Positions 24,991 to 36,188 of a stretch of DNA of 64,000 nt are shown piece after piece; the first letter of the stretch is position 1, and every line of letters starts with the position of its first letter. The DNA is from Bubalus kerabau (lineage: Eukaryota; Chordata; Mammalia; Artiodactyla; Bovidae). The stretch lies in NCBI RefSeq assembly GCF_029407905.1, contig NC_073634.1:28905501-28969500 (forward strand). Reading direction: 5' to 3'. Both the position numbers and the translations under genes were made by a program. Under the pieces are notes generated by a model. The model had not been told where the DNA came from, searched no databases, and worked only from the letters and a program-made list of their open reading frames with translations.

Positions 24991-25952
24991 AGATGGAAAT
25001 TCCAGAAAAATCTGTTGATAACCAAATTCAAGAAAACAACCGAGGTCAGAGAACACTGCATCAAGGCCCTTGCATGTCAGAGCAGAATCGTAAAACAAGG
25101 ACAAGCTTTGTGATGGATGGTGGCACATGCCAGAATTCTGGGGCTCCCGGGGATGACTGGAGTTCCGATGAGGAAGATGGGAGCAAAGGAAGATCCAAGT
25201 CCAGGTACACGTCTACCCTTTCCAGCCACACATCAGAAGAGGGGGTCCAAAGTAGCAGAATGGGCAGTGAGACGTATCTCACGGCCTCTGACGACAGCAG
25301 CTCAATATTTGAAGAAGAGACCTTTGGCATAAAGAGACTGGAACACAAGAAGCTGTATTCTTGGCAGCAGGAGGCACAGTGGAAGGCTCAGAATTGTCCT
25401 CTCGGAAAGGGAAATTCCGAATCAAGGAAAAAGGAGCGTGATAGTTCCTCAGACGAACTCAATAAAAAATTTCAGTCTCAGAGGTTGGATTATTCGTCTT
25501 CCTCGAGTGAAGCTAACACCCCAAGCCCTATTCTGACCCCAGCTTTGAGTCCAAAGCATCCTAACCCACTCCTTGGAAAAGGCACAGAACTAGGACCTTC
25601 CTCCACTCTGCCACCTCCCAAATTAAGGATCCCTAATATTTTCAGCTTAAGCATCGCACTAGCCAAAAGGCACTTAAGCCAGCCACAGTTAAGTTCCGAC
25701 AGGATGTTTGGCACAAACAGAAATGCTATAAGCATGATACGGCCACTGAGACCTCAGGAAACAGATCTTGATCTAGTTGATGGCGACAATACAGAAATTT
25801 TAGAGACTATGGACACTGATTGTGATGATGGATTATTTTCCTACGACTGCTTGGAATCCCCATGTTCAGAGGACCAGGAAGCCTGCGACTCAGCAAAGAA
25901 AGCAGCCTGTGGCAAACCTCCAACTCCACCTCTGCACCGGTTTCCCTCTTGG
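24991..25952 (+). CDS. PLEKHH2: PLEKHH2 exon w6: long Ser-rich linker
   Basis: 962 nt, by far the largest exon here, phase 1 in and phase 0 out; acceptor CTTTTCTAG, donor GTAAAT after SW. It encodes about 320 residues without a recognisable fold: acidic/Ser runs (SSDEEDGS, YSSSSSEAN), many S-P/T-P sites (NTPSPILTPALSPKHP), a KLRIPNIFSLSIALAKRHLS patch and a PPTPPLHRFPSW end. That composition suggests a disordered, phosphorylatable spacer between coiled coil and PH domains; the function is inference. Segment residues 188-508. The frame remains open 42 codons into the intron. Confidence 0.96.
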
Positions 25953-26533
25953 GTAAATTATGTTGCTGTGCGCAGTGCACACACGTTTGTTTTTTCTCAA
26001 CACTCATTTTCTGGTTTTACTTTACTTCTTTTCCTGTTTCTTTTCCAGTCCAGCTTTGTTCTGACAATTCCCAGTTTTTAGAATTCAGTTTTTCCTTCTC
26101 TTTTCCCCTGGATCAATTGAGAAATAAGACACAAGGGTAAGACAAACGGGAGATCTAGATGTTACCTTTATTACTGATGAAACAGATTTTAGAGAACTAG
26201 TGGGCACAGGAGCCAATACTGCACCTAGGAAATTGCTGGATTTTGCCACCCAGGCTCAGGTAGTGTTGGACCAGCTGCCGCAGACTCCCTCCAGTGAGGC
26301 CCGGCTTCTCTAAAGCTCATGGTCTAGAGAAAGAACAAATGGTTGTTTTTGTGCAACAGCTGCTTCTCAAGAGAAAGGAAAGGCGAAGGTGTTGGTCTCT
26401 GCATGTCCAGTTTCTCCTGGGCATTCCAGTCACATTAAGCCACTCCTTTTTCTTAGACAGGAGAAAGTGAATGGTTGGCTTTGAATGTTGAATCAGGAAT
26501 GTTCAATTTTTGGAGTGCCTTCCACATGGAAGG

Positions 26534-26752
26534 GGGCTTCTCAGGTGGCTTTCGTGGTAAAAAATCCACCTGCCAATGCAGAAGATGTAAGAGATGTGGG
26601 TTTGATCCCTAGGTTGGGAAGATCCCCTGGAGGAGGGCATGGCTACCCACTCCAGTATTCTTGCCTGGAAAATTCCATGGATGGGAGAGCCTGGCAGGCT
26701 ACAGCCCATAGGGTTGTAGAGAGTCAGGCACAACTGAAACGACCTAGCACAC
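26534..26752 (+). mobile_element. Bov-tA SINE
   Basis: Forward, GGGCTTCTCAGGTGGCTTTC to CTGAAACGACCTAGCACAC. Confidence 0.92.
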
Positions 26753-27022
26753 ATGCATACCACATGGAAACACCAGGGTGAGGAAAAAGGGTTCTTTCTA
26801 ATGGTGGGTAAATTCTGGGCCAGGATACCTACTGGCCATCAAGTTTTGAACTTAATTATTTACTTGATTGACTTTAAGAGAAATTTAATTTTACTCGTTA
26901 TGAGCTTATCAATCCATTGCTTTGACCAAAAGCATCTTCCTGTATCTAGAATAGTTTGAAATTTCTTCCATTGAAACATTGACCATTAATGTAATAATTA
27001 ACCTATTAATTGTGTGATTCTT

Positions 27023-27240
27023 GGGCTTCCTGATGGCTCAGATAGTAAAGAATCATCTTGCAATACAGGAGACTTGGATTCGATCACTGGGTCAGGAAGA
27101 TCTCCTGGAGAAGGAAATGGCACCCCACTCCAGTTTTCTTGGCTGGGGAATCCCATGGACAGAGAAGCCTGGTGAGCTACGATCCATGGGGTCACAAGGA
27201 GTCAGACACGACCGTAGTGACTTAACACTTTCACTTTCTT
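27023..27240 (+). mobile_element. Bov-tA SINE
   Basis: Forward, GGGCTTCCTGATGGCTCAG to a GACTTAACACTTTCACTTTC end. Confidence 0.92.
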
Positions 27241-27265
27241 GGGAATCACTAGATTAAGAAAATTC

Positions 27266-27450
27266 TTCCTGAGACCTCCCTAATGATCCAGTGTTTAGGA
27301 GTCCACCTTCCAATGCAAGGGATGGGAGTTCAATCCTTATTTGGGGAACTGAGATCCCACATGCTCCAGGCAACTAAGTCCACGAGGTACAACTGGAGAG
27401 CCCATGTGCCACGTGAAGACCCAGCACAGCCCCCCAAATAAATTCATGAA
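27266..27450 (+). mobile_element. CHR-type SINE
   Basis: Forward: ACCTCCCTAATGATCCAGTG, GGGGAACTGAGATCCCACAT, AACTAAGTCCACGAGG and an A-rich CAAATAAATTCATG end. It is the only CHR copy here in gene orientation. Confidence 0.65.
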
Positions 27451-28913
27451 AATAATTTTAAAAATTCTTCCTATATTTGAAACAAAGTGAAATTATCTGT
27501 TTTGTAGATTGAAGTTTCCCTTCACATACTGACATAGTTTAACCTTTAGCCTCAAGAGAATCATCTGGGTTGCAGGATTTTGAGGTTTTCAGAGTCATGT
27601 TCTGTTATTATTTTTTATTTAGTGACCAATGCAGTTTTAAGCAAATAAGGCAATTATGTTTTCCTACTATAAATTCAGACCTTGAGATGTATCTCTCTTA
27701 TTTACTTTTAAAAGAACATTTCATTGCAAAGTCCACTTGAAACCACCTGCAGTTTATTACTAAATTCTGGATAACATAAAAAATGAACATTATTGGCACG
27801 TGAATCTCTGGAATTCCAATTATGTTACCCTTTAGGCAGTTAGGAGTTGAAATTTTGCTTCTTTTATTATGTTGAGATTATGTTGGCGATTTAGGCTAGG
27901 GTTTCACATTCATTTTACTTGGCAAACCATTTTTACTGGTCTTTTGCCTTTCTCTCTTCACTTTATTTTCTGAAGCTATCCATTTCTGAAAAAGTAGTAT
28001 TGCTTTGCAGAAGCCTTCCAACACATTGGCCAAGTTTGAGGTTTTATTTCTGTTTGTTGGGTATTTTCAAGTTTCACGTTAAAGAGGTATATTCTAATCA
28101 CCTCAATTTATGAAAGTTTACTTTAAGGAATTTTAGGGGTTTATTTTAAGGCAGTTTTAAGGCATAGCCCACCCTTATTGAACTGGAATATCATTCAAAA
28201 ATACAACAGTCACTCTAGCAGGTCATGTGATGACTCAGCAGCACCTCTGATGATCAGCATCTTAGAAACAGGTGACACCCATTGTCCCTGGTCCCATGGC
28301 TCAGCTTGCCCTCTCCTGTCTGCAGTGACTATCTGCTTCTCTCACGTCTGCTGACTGTCACCTTTGCCTCTCTCATGGCTTCTACATACCTCACTTACTG
28401 TCTTATTTTTATGTGTCTTTTTGTTCTGTCTGCTCTGCTATTTGTCTCTGTGTGTATCTCACCATCACGCTGTCAGAGAAGCTGCCTCTGATTCATTCCG
28501 TCAGTGACTCTTCAATCTAAAGTGTCTCAGATGATTAGAGATTTCATGCACATTGCTTCAAAGCCCCTGGCTAGCATAGTCCTAAAGAGGACTGCCTGAG
28601 TTGCCTCCTGTGTCCTGACCCAGACAATTGTGCGGGTTAAGTGTGTTACAAAGTTCAGGACATGGTGATCTATGCGTGAGGAACAACCTGGAGTCCCTTT
28701 TCTCAAAGGGACAGGGCTAACAGCCTTCCAGTACCCATTTGAGAAATCTCAGAGAAGAAGAGAAAATAACAACCTACTTTTGGAACAAGACTGTATAAAT
28801 TTTATTGCCGTTCTCAAATTCACTGATTATTTGACTTCAGGTGTTTCTTCAACTTCATTGTAATATGAAGGTGATAGAACTTAATGCTACTTTGTATGTG
28901 CTTTCTGACTTCA

Positions 28914-29125
28914 AGTTTTGGCTTTCTCTTTTTCTTTAACCATATTCTAGAATGGTATATTGTTAAAGATAATATTTGTGTGTAGTGAAAGATAGTAAAT
29001 GGTTTCTGGCTTTTGTTATGGCCATTCAAGGTTTTCTTCTTTTTCTTGAACCATGTTCTGAAATGATGGCATATTAATCGTGGTGTTTATGAATAGTCAG
29101 TGGTTGTGAACAAGCTTTCTTTTGC
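28914..29125 (+). repeat. Diverged tandem duplication, about 100 bp unit
   Basis: 28914-29010 and 29029-29125 share the order GTTTTGGCTTTCTCTTTTTC / GTTTTCTTCTTTTTCTTG, then AACCAT(A/G)TTCT, GGTTTCTGGCTTTTG / GTGGTTGTGAACAAGC. The copies differ by substitutions and small gaps, so the event is old. Confidence 0.5.
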
Positions 29126-29381
29126 TTTTTTTCCTGTCTCTTCAAAATAATTTAAAATACTAAGCAAAAATTTGGGAACAAAGATAATGGAGTGACTAAT
29201 GGATGGAAAAAAATTCTGCAGTGCTGTTCACAGTGGCATATTTTAGTTGGCACTGGTGACAGCTTTATAATAATGCTGTACTCTGGTGACTGTTAAATGA
29301 AGAACAAATGAAAACCATATGTATTGAAAGTAATTGCTTCTTTGCTTCAAATATCCAGCTTAAATCTCTCTTTTACATTAG

Positions 29382-29457
29382 GAAAGCAGAATTTATGCTG
29401 TAGCCAAATCAGGCATTCGAATGTCTGAGGCCTTCAATATGGAGAATGTTCATAAAA
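29382..29457 (+). CDS. PLEKHH2: PLEKHH2 exon w7: linker
   Basis: 76 nt, phase 0 in and phase 1 out; acceptor TTACATTAG, strong donor GTAAGT. It encodes ESRIYAVAKSGIRMSEAFNM followed by ENVHK. Joined to w6 this gives the PSW-ESRIYAVAK junction I remember from human PLEKHH2. Segment residues 509-533. Confidence 0.95.
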
Positions 29458-30736
29458 GTAAGTGTTTTTGTATGCTGCATCATGAATGAACCTTGAGCAC
29501 TTTGTGCTAATTGAAATAAGCAGTCACAAAAGACAAACACTGTATGAGTCCACTTATATGAGGTATCCAAAGTAGTCAAATTCATAGAATCAGAAAGCAG
29601 AGTTGTGGTTCCTAGGGGTTACGAAGTATTGGGGAAGGGGAGCAGTTGCTTAATGGGTATAGAGTTTCAGACTTTCAAGATACAAATGTTTTGGAGATCT
29701 GATTGACAACAGTGTGAATATGGTAAATATTATCTTATGTGTTTTTTACTGTAATAAAAACATTTTTTTAAAGAATAAGTGATTTTGTATTGCCATTTCA
29801 CTAGCCAAGAATTTCCTAAACGTCTAAAGTCATTTGAATAAATACAGTTTTGCCAACTTTCAGAAAATGCTTTCTGAAGTTGCTGATTTATATTTTAAAA
29901 TTGAAATTCATGTTAGTATAGGGGCACATTGATGTTCAACTCTCATGTAGCGAGTATCTCATGATTTTACCCCAAAGAAGCTAAAGCCTGGACACTGGAA
30001 TTTCAGCTGTTTAAATTATAAAAATAGTGATCTCTATGTCTTCTTTTTCCAGAGTTTAAAACACATTCCTCCTTTCTTTCTTCAAAAATTTATTATAGAA
30101 AAAATACATGCTCATTATGAAAAATAAAACCAAACCACAAAGAACTGTCTGAAATAAAAAGAGACATTTTTCTGTAGTTCCTTCTACTGGCCCCCTCCTT
30201 TCCTATCTGTAATCTGTATCTTAGAGGTTTACCGTTAATATTCTATTCCTTTTCCGCTATCTATCACTGGTTTTTTGCCACTCAAGAAATATATTCTAAC
30301 CTTTCAATTTGAGGGTCACCTGCTAAAGGATTAAAAGTGATGATATTTTAACACTGGGTCACCAATAGGGCTCTGAATAATCAGAGAATATCTTCACCGG
30401 TACTGCTCACTGAATCAGTCAGTAGGTATCTGTACTCATTTCCGCCCAGCCTGAGCTGAATGGAGATACCAAAGAAACAAAAGCTAAGATCCTCACTTTC
30501 AAAGAGGTTATCGGCTAGTTGGGGAGCTAGCACACTTGGGTATGTAATGAGCCATGTAAGAGTGTATAATTTAAACTGTGGATGCCATCGTTCTTAAAGT
30601 AGACTGTATAATGAATATCATGTGTTCCTCCAGTGTCTCTTTAATTAGAAATTTTGTTAATTCACATTCATAAGAAATAGACCTAAGTGCTAGTTAGATC
30701 TGTTTTTTTAACAAATCATTTTGTTTTCTGTTTCAG
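29458..30736 (+). other. PLEKHH2: Intron after w7
   Basis: Contains an L1 3' UTR remnant (29480-29775). The remainder shows no recognisable repeat. Confidence 0.75.
29480..29775 (+). mobile_element. Old L1 3' UTR fragment
   Basis: Forward: CACTGTATGAGTCCACTTAT, GAATCAGAAAGCAGAGTTGT and TGTTTTTTACTGTAATAAAA are words of older mammalian L1 3' ends, closing with an A-rich tail. Confidence 0.6.
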
Positions 30737-30831
30737 ATTCTGTTGCAATGCTTTCCTACACCACATCAGGACTTTATACATCTCTGATATACAAGAACAT
30801 GACAACCCCAGTATATACAACTTTGAAGGGG
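30737..30831 (+). CDS. PLEKHH2: PLEKHH2 exon w8: linker
   Basis: 95 nt, phase 1 in and phase 0 out; acceptor TTTCAG, donor GTAACT. It encodes NSVAMLSYTTSGLYTSLIYK followed by NMTTPVYTTLKG, a Tyr/Thr-rich stretch. The GGGG at the donor leaves two possible cuts; the frame of w9 selects the one after 30831. Segment residues 534-565. Confidence 0.95.
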
Positions 30832-31440
30832 GTAACTCATTATTGTTAAACACGTGGGTCTCTTCATGGTGGATCAAAAAAACTTTATTCAAGCTCCAAA
30901 TTCCATTCTTGACATTTTACATAAACTCCCTTTATAGGGTGTTTTAGAAGTTCACACTAGCACATTATTAAAAGAGAAGAAATGGAAAAATCTTGAGAAG
31001 ATATTTATTTTAATCAGTAATAGAGGTCTGATATGCTCCATTTTTGTTATGCTGCATGTGAGCCTCTGCCCCATCCATAACTGTTAATTGTTTAAAGGAA
31101 ATAGTGTTAATGGTGTAAAGAAAACAACTAATTTAGAAAGCTCTTCAAATCACTGCCGGGGTTCCCCTCCCTTGCGTGAAGTGCCTGATTAAAATAAGTA
31201 TCATCAGAAGAAAAAGCATCAGATATGAATAGCCGTATGGTCTTAGGAATCTTTTATCATTTACAAATGCCTTGCTGATTGGAATTTGGAATTTAACAAG
31301 TGTGACTTTGATAATAGCAAGATGCTTTCTTCTATTCCTTAAAAAAAGCTTATTCCTTAACTTCTGGTAAAATTCTGTACCTAGAGAGAGAGATAACTTT
31401 AGAGACGGACACACAGGGAGGCTATTTTGTTTCTCTTTAG
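30832..31440 (+). other. PLEKHH2: Intron after w8
   Basis: About 600 bp; nothing recognisable. Confidence 0.8.
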
Positions 31441-31585
31441 AAGGCGACCCAGATAAGCAGCAGCCCGTTCCTGGATGACTCCTCTGGGTCAGAAGAAGAA
31501 GACAGTTCAAGATCCAGCTCCCGGACTTCGGAGTCAGACTCTCGCAGTCGGAGTGGGCCAGGCAGCCCCAGAGCCCTGAAGCGAG
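31441..31585 (+). CDS. PLEKHH2: PLEKHH2 exon w9: Ser/Arg/Glu-rich linker
   Basis: 145 nt, phase 0 in and phase 1 out; acceptor CTCTTTAG, donor GTAAGG. It encodes KATQISSSPFLDDSSGSEEE and a Ser/Arg-rich run (SSRSSSRTSESDSRSRSG), then PGSPRALKR. Likely disordered and phosphorylated. Segment residues 566-613. Confidence 0.95.
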
Positions 31586-31702
31586 GTAAGGGAAGGTTGC
31601 ACACCCACAAGACAGCTCCACAGAGTTCAGGATATTTAGTGGGAAGTTTATCTCTACAATGGGACTTAAAAAAAAATCTCAGAGTACTGCTTTCCACTCA
31701 TA

Positions 31703-31929
31703 TGTGCTAAGTCACTTCAGTCATGTCCGACTGTTTACAACCCTATGGACTGTAGCCTGCCAGGCTCCTCTGTTCCTGGGATTCTCCAGGTAAGAATACT
31801 GGAGTGGGTTGCCATGCCCTCCTCCATGGGATCTTCCCGACCCAGGGATGGAACCTGCATCTCTTACATCTCTTGCAATTGGCAGGTAGGGTTTTTTTTT
31901 TTTTCACCACTAGCACCACCAGGAAGCCT
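31703..31929 (-). mobile_element. Bov-tA SINE
   Basis: Reverse, TATGTGCTAAGTCACTTCAG to CACTAGCACCACCAGGAAGC, with a T12 run inside the head region. Confidence 0.9.
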
Positions 31930-32210
31930 CATAGTGAAAAGAATATTCACCGAGGACTAAGACACATATTTTAGTCCTAATCCTCTTCAGAATTTTCTTT
32001 GTGATTGCAGACAAGATAATCTATTTTTTTAAAGCTTGTCTGTAAAAGAGAGATCACTTCGTTACAGGAATAAAGTGAAATACTTGGCTTAAATGAGATT
32101 TCTCTTTTATAGTTACTTTTTGATTCTGAATAATTTATAGTATGGATGGATTTATTTTATCTAAATTCATTACACTGCTAAATGGCAGAGAATACACCTA
32201 AAAATGTGGA

Positions 32211-32404
32211 AAGTGAAGTCACTCAGTCATGTCCGACTCTTTGCGACCCCGTGGACTGTAGCCCACCAGGCTCCTCTGTCCATGGGATTCTCCAGGCAAG
32301 AATACTGGAGTGGGTTGCCATTTCCATCTCCAGGGGATCTTCCCAGCCCAGGCATTGAACCCAGGTCTCCTGCATTGCAGGCAGATGCTTTAACCTCTGA
32401 GCCA
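32211..32404 (-). mobile_element. Bov-tA SINE with flanking duplication
   Basis: Reverse-oriented. AAAATGTGGA ends at 32210 and recurs at about 32405-32415, a target-site duplication. A further word, GAGAATACACCTAAAAA, also occurs on both sides (32188-32204 and about 32413-32429), so the target was already locally repeated or was rearranged. Confidence 0.9.
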
Positions 32405-32689
32405 AAAAATGTGGAGAATACACCTAAAAAATCTGATATTAAGAAAACTTACTTTGGGCAGGTCTACAATTTTTGTGGATTTTGAAGAAATGTTCGGCGT
32501 AGATATAGGTTCTAGAGAGTCAGTCATATTAAATGATATCTGTATTTTACAAAAGCCTTTAATGTGGCATAGCATGTTGGTTTTCAAACTGATCCATGAA
32601 ACCCCTATGTACTCCCAAGCCCCTCAGCTTCAACAGGAGCTGTTCATCTCTCATAGATTTAATATATTGGCTTCCATTGGTCTCTTTGC

Positions 32690-33200
32690 TACTACCTTGC
32701 CCCCTTGACAGCTGGAATCAGGTTATAGCACACTTTTGCTCAAAACACTGCAAAGACTCCTTATACTGACTATAAGGTATTACATGGTTCTTTGACGTCT
32801 TTGACCTCATCTCCTCCTTTCTCCTCTCTAACTCAGCTCTGGCCACCCAGACCCTTTTGCTTTTCCTGGAACATACCAGGTATGCTTTGGTTTCAGGACC
32901 TATGCACTGAGTGTTTGCTCTACCTGGTATTCTTCCCCCAGATGTCATTATGGCTGGTTCCTTTTCTCCTTCAGTGCTTGGCTCGGACAGTGCCTTCTCA
33001 ATGATCTCTACCCTGACCACGCTATTCCAATATAGTCCTTTACTCTTCTCCAACTTCTAGCACTTTTTATTTCCCTTAGTTGGCCCTATGGTTTATTTTT
33101 CCATAGCATTTGCTCTCTGTTTTTTGTCTGTCTCCCCCAACTAGAATCTGTGTTCCATGAGGACAGAAATTTGTTTGCTTTGTTCTCTGCTCTGTCCCTA
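32690..33200 (+). mobile_element. L2 LINE 3' fragment
   Basis: Forward: CTTTTCCTGGAACATACCAG, TTCAGGACCTATGCACTG, CTACCTGGTATTCTTCCCCC and CTAGAATCTGTGTTCCATGA follow the order of the ancient L2 3' end. Confidence 0.65.
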
Positions 33201-33202
33201 GC

Positions 33203-33370
33203 ATCTTGAGGCTAAGAGCCTGAGATTTGCACTCCAACATTGCCTCTGCCTGGCTGTTTGACTTTGGACAAATCCTTTTATCTGTGGACCTTAGTCTCCT
33301 TAGAGAATGAGGGCCTGAATCAGAATGATCTCTGAGGTCCTTGGTAGATTGAAATTTCTGTTATTCTTTG
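33203..33370 (+). mobile_element. MIR SINE
   Basis: Forward: GGCTGTTTGACTTTGGACAA, GTGGACCTTAGTCTCCTTAG and TCTGAGGTCCTTGGTAG follow the MIR core order. Directly downstream of the L2 fragment. Confidence 0.6.
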
Positions 33371-33866
33371 AAAAATAAAGATACTACTATTATCACATCT
33401 ATTACTTGGCTTAGTCAAATAAATTAGAATAATAATATAGTGAAATTATCCTAACATGGCCCTTAAATGTTAATAGACACTTTAAAAATTGCCAGATACT
33501 ATAATGAATAATGACTTAAGTTCTTGATTTTATTTAATATTTTCAAAATCTCCAATTGTAGTGACTTTCCAGTGTGACTTGCAACTTGCAAGTTGTTTTC
33601 TAAAATGGCAAGCGAATGATTGCAAAAAATGTTCCTTTGAATTTTGCATTATAGCTGCTGGCAAATGAAATAGTCTGTTTATATCTTTTTTATTGCTTCT
33701 CTTTTATGAAAGATTTTCAAAACCTATACACTAGTAGTATTGGACTCCTGTGTTCTTTTAATGTGATATTACTTTAAAATGATTACAAAAACTAAGTGTA
33801 TCAAAGTATGATCATGCAAATCTTGAAAAATTAAGGTTCAGCATTTGTTTGCCTACATATGCATGT

Positions 33867-34016
33867 GCTCTGCGTGCTCAGGTGCTTCAGTCACGTCCGA
33901 CTCCGCGATCCCATGGACTGTAGCCCACCAGGCTCCTCTGTCCATGGGATTTTTCAGGCAAGAATACTGGAGTGGGTTGCCATTTCCTCCTCCAGGGGAT
34001 CTTCCCAACTCAGTGA
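33867..34016 (-). mobile_element. Partial Bov-tA SINE
   Basis: Reverse-oriented and truncated in the head. TTTGCCTACAT at 33848-33858 recurs at 34017-34027 as a target-site duplication. Confidence 0.9.
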
Positions 34017-34356
34017 TTTGCCTACATGTCAATATGTAAATACACATATTTTTAATTCTTAATAAATGTTATTAGACTATTACATACATTTTATATATGT
34101 GAAAATAGCTATACTTACAATCATACCAAAATATTATTTATGTTTCTTTGACTTCCTTGGAGATTTGCATGATAGTCCTTAACCCTTTAGTTCTGTTTTC
34201 TGCCTTAAAGGTACTTCATGGTCAAAGGCATGGAATACATCCAGTCTAGGAAAGGTGGTGATTTGGGATATGGATGTATTTCTTAGGAAAACTGACAACC
34301 AGCATTTGGACCGTCCAATTACTAAATATTGACTTGATGTATTTCTTTTGACCTAG

Positions 34357-34493
34357 GTGTGTCTCTGTCTTCTGTGGCTTCTGAAAGTGATTATGCTATT
34401 CCCCCAGATGCTTACTCCACAGACTTGGAGTACTCACAGCCAGAGCAGAAGCTTCTGAAAACTTGCTCATCTTCCAGTGATAATGGGAAAAAT
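34357..34493 (+). CDS. PLEKHH2: PLEKHH2 exon w10: linker before PH1
   Basis: 137 nt, phase 1 in and phase 0 out; acceptor GACCTAG, donor GTAAAC. It encodes GVSLSSVASESDYAIPPDAY followed by STDLEYSQPEQKLLKTCSSS and SDNGKN. This is the last linker piece before the first PH domain. Segment residues 614-659. The next intron is only 99 bp. Confidence 0.95.
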
Positions 34494-34592
34494 GTAAACA
34501 CTGATTCAAGGTTTTTGTGTTTTTTTTTTAATTAATCAATCTGTTAGAGTCTCCAAAGGGAACTTAAATATTTTTTAAATCTCTTTAATTAG

Positions 34593-34703
34593 GAACCACT
34601 GGAAAAATCTGGCTACTTATTAAAAATGAGTGGTAAAGTCAAGACTTGGAAGCGGAGATGGTTTGTTCTTAAAGGTGGTGAATTACTTTACTACAAATCT
34701 CCG
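34593..34703 (+). CDS. PLEKHH2: PLEKHH2 exon w11: PH1 N-terminal half
   Basis: 111 nt, 37 codons, phase 0 at both ends; acceptor CTTTAATTAG, strong donor GTGAGT. It encodes EPLEKSGYLLKMSGKVKTWK then RRWFVLKGGELLYYKSP, the first beta strands of a PH domain. The basic loop K-V-K-T-W-K-R-R-W-F resembles the phosphoinositide-binding signature of PH domains; lipid specificity is inference. Segment residues 660-696. Confidence 0.97.
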
Positions 34704-34858
34704 GTGAGTGGAAATTGCTTGTTATTTAGAACTGAATTCCTCAATCTATAAATCAGACACCTGGCTGATTTTCTTCCATGTAATGCAATTAATGAGACAA
34801 ATCATTTCTTATTATGACTATTACAGGTAATCACTTTGGTTTTCTTCCCTTCATACAG

Positions 34859-34945
34859 AGTGATGTAATCAGAAAACCACAGGGCCATATTGAACTTAGT
34901 GCATCCTGCAGCATTTTAAGAGGGGATAACAAGCAAACAGTTCAG
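34859..34945 (+). CDS. PLEKHH2: PLEKHH2 exon w12: PH1 middle
   Basis: 87 nt, 29 codons, phase 0 at both ends; acceptor CATACAG, donor GTATTT. It encodes SDVIRKPQGHIELSASCSIL then RGDNKQTVQ, the PH1 strands after the variable loop. The intron before it is 155 bp. Segment residues 697-725. Confidence 0.97.
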
Positions 34946-36188
34946 GTATTTTTTTTCTTTTTTATATCATGTAAAACTCAGTTGTCAATTATGTAAGCTA
35001 ATAGAATAAAGACTGAGTATTCAGTATTTTTTTATTCCATTTGGTGATCAGTTTGATGCCCCTAAAATGTGTGAAACCCTGGGACTTCTTAGTTAAAACT
35101 ATGTTATAACCTGAGTTTATGTTAAGTAAGTCTCCACTGTATTTTCTTTGCCCTTGATCCCTTACACTGTTTGTTCCCCACTCCTAACCCTCCCAGCCAT
35201 TCTCAGTTCTCAAGCTGTCAAGCTATTTTAGCGGAAGGTTATTTGATAAATTATTTCCCAATAAGATACCCAGATTTTAGTGTACTATTGAATTCAGATG
35301 TGTTTGCAGTTTAATACAGAACCAGAAAATGTCAGTTCTGTGAACTTCAGATGCTCTAACACCTAAGTGGGAAGGATATTAGGGAGCAGAGGGGCTGTCC
35401 TAGTTCCCACGAAGTCACACCACAGAGGGGGCTGCTGACCATTTCACACACACATAATGCCAGTCTTGCTGGAAACCTCTGCCAAATTTTAAAAACAAAA
35501 CAAGCTATTGAAATAGTTTGGATAGGTGACTTAAAATTCAAATGACTTATATCGGAAATGCCTTCCATAATTGTTATTTTCTTATCTTCCTCTTTTGGAG
35601 GGTGAAATACAACATTTTATTAGAAAAGTACGTTTTCATTGTTTTCAGTGGCTAATACCTGAGGACTGCCCCAAAATGTACAAAGGAGAATCAGTATGTT
35701 TATGGCTGATTTGCATTGTTGTATGGCAGAAACCAGCACAACATTGAAGCAGTTTTCCTCCAATTAAAAAATAAATTAAAAAAATAAACATCTATTTTAA
35801 AAAAGAATCATTTGTAGGCTTCTGAAACTCTGAAATTATTCTGCTCCTCATTTCAACAACTAGGAACCCATAGCACATTTAAGGGAGAAAAGGAAAATCT
35901 AATGAGAAAACAAGATTAAAAAATCATGACCCCAAAGCATAATACTATAAAGAGTTTTAAAGTAAATGGAAGTGAAAAAATTATTTCCACAAAAAGTTAA
36001 TTGTCTTTCTCACAAAGTGGTTAAAATATGCTACATGATTTATAGACTCATTTATTTGGAACCTAGGATTCAAGTTGCAGCATATTTGTTTCCATATTAG
36101 GTAGTGATATTTGAAGAATGGACAAGGAAATGATAATTATTCTAAAATCTGCAGTTTCCTTTTCTATCTCTTTCTTATCCCGTTCTAG
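34946..36188 (+). other. PLEKHH2: Intron after w12
   Basis: About 1.2 kb. Apart from an L1 3' end at 35688-35785 nothing is recognisable. Confidence 0.8.
35688..35785 (+). mobile_element. Ruminant L1 3' end, very short
   Basis: Forward: ATGGCTGATTTGCATTGTTG, ATGGCAGAAACCAGCACAAC and CTCCAATTAAAAAATAAATT, the last 100 bp of ruminant L1 with A-rich tail. Confidence 0.75.

Larger units (their letters stand above)
25953..29381 (+). other. PLEKHH2: Intron after w6 (3.4 kb)
   Basis: Two forward Bov-tA SINEs and one CHR SINE between 26534 and 27450. A diverged tandem duplication sits at 28914-29125. Nothing else recognisable in 25953-26530 and 27450-28900. Confidence 0.8.
31586..34356 (+). other. 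PLEKHH2: Intron after w9 (2.8 kb)
   Basis: Three reverse Bov-tA SINEs, an L2 fragment and a MIR. 33375-33840 is AT-rich without a recognisable feature, as is 34030-34350. Confidence 0.8.

Noticed and set aside
25061..25735. Minus-strand frames opposite exon w6
   Set aside because: Shadows of the long coding exon on the other strand.
31145..31621. A 158-residue minus-strand open frame
   Set aside because: It is antisense to exon w9 and its flanks; the sense strand is clearly coding and spliced.
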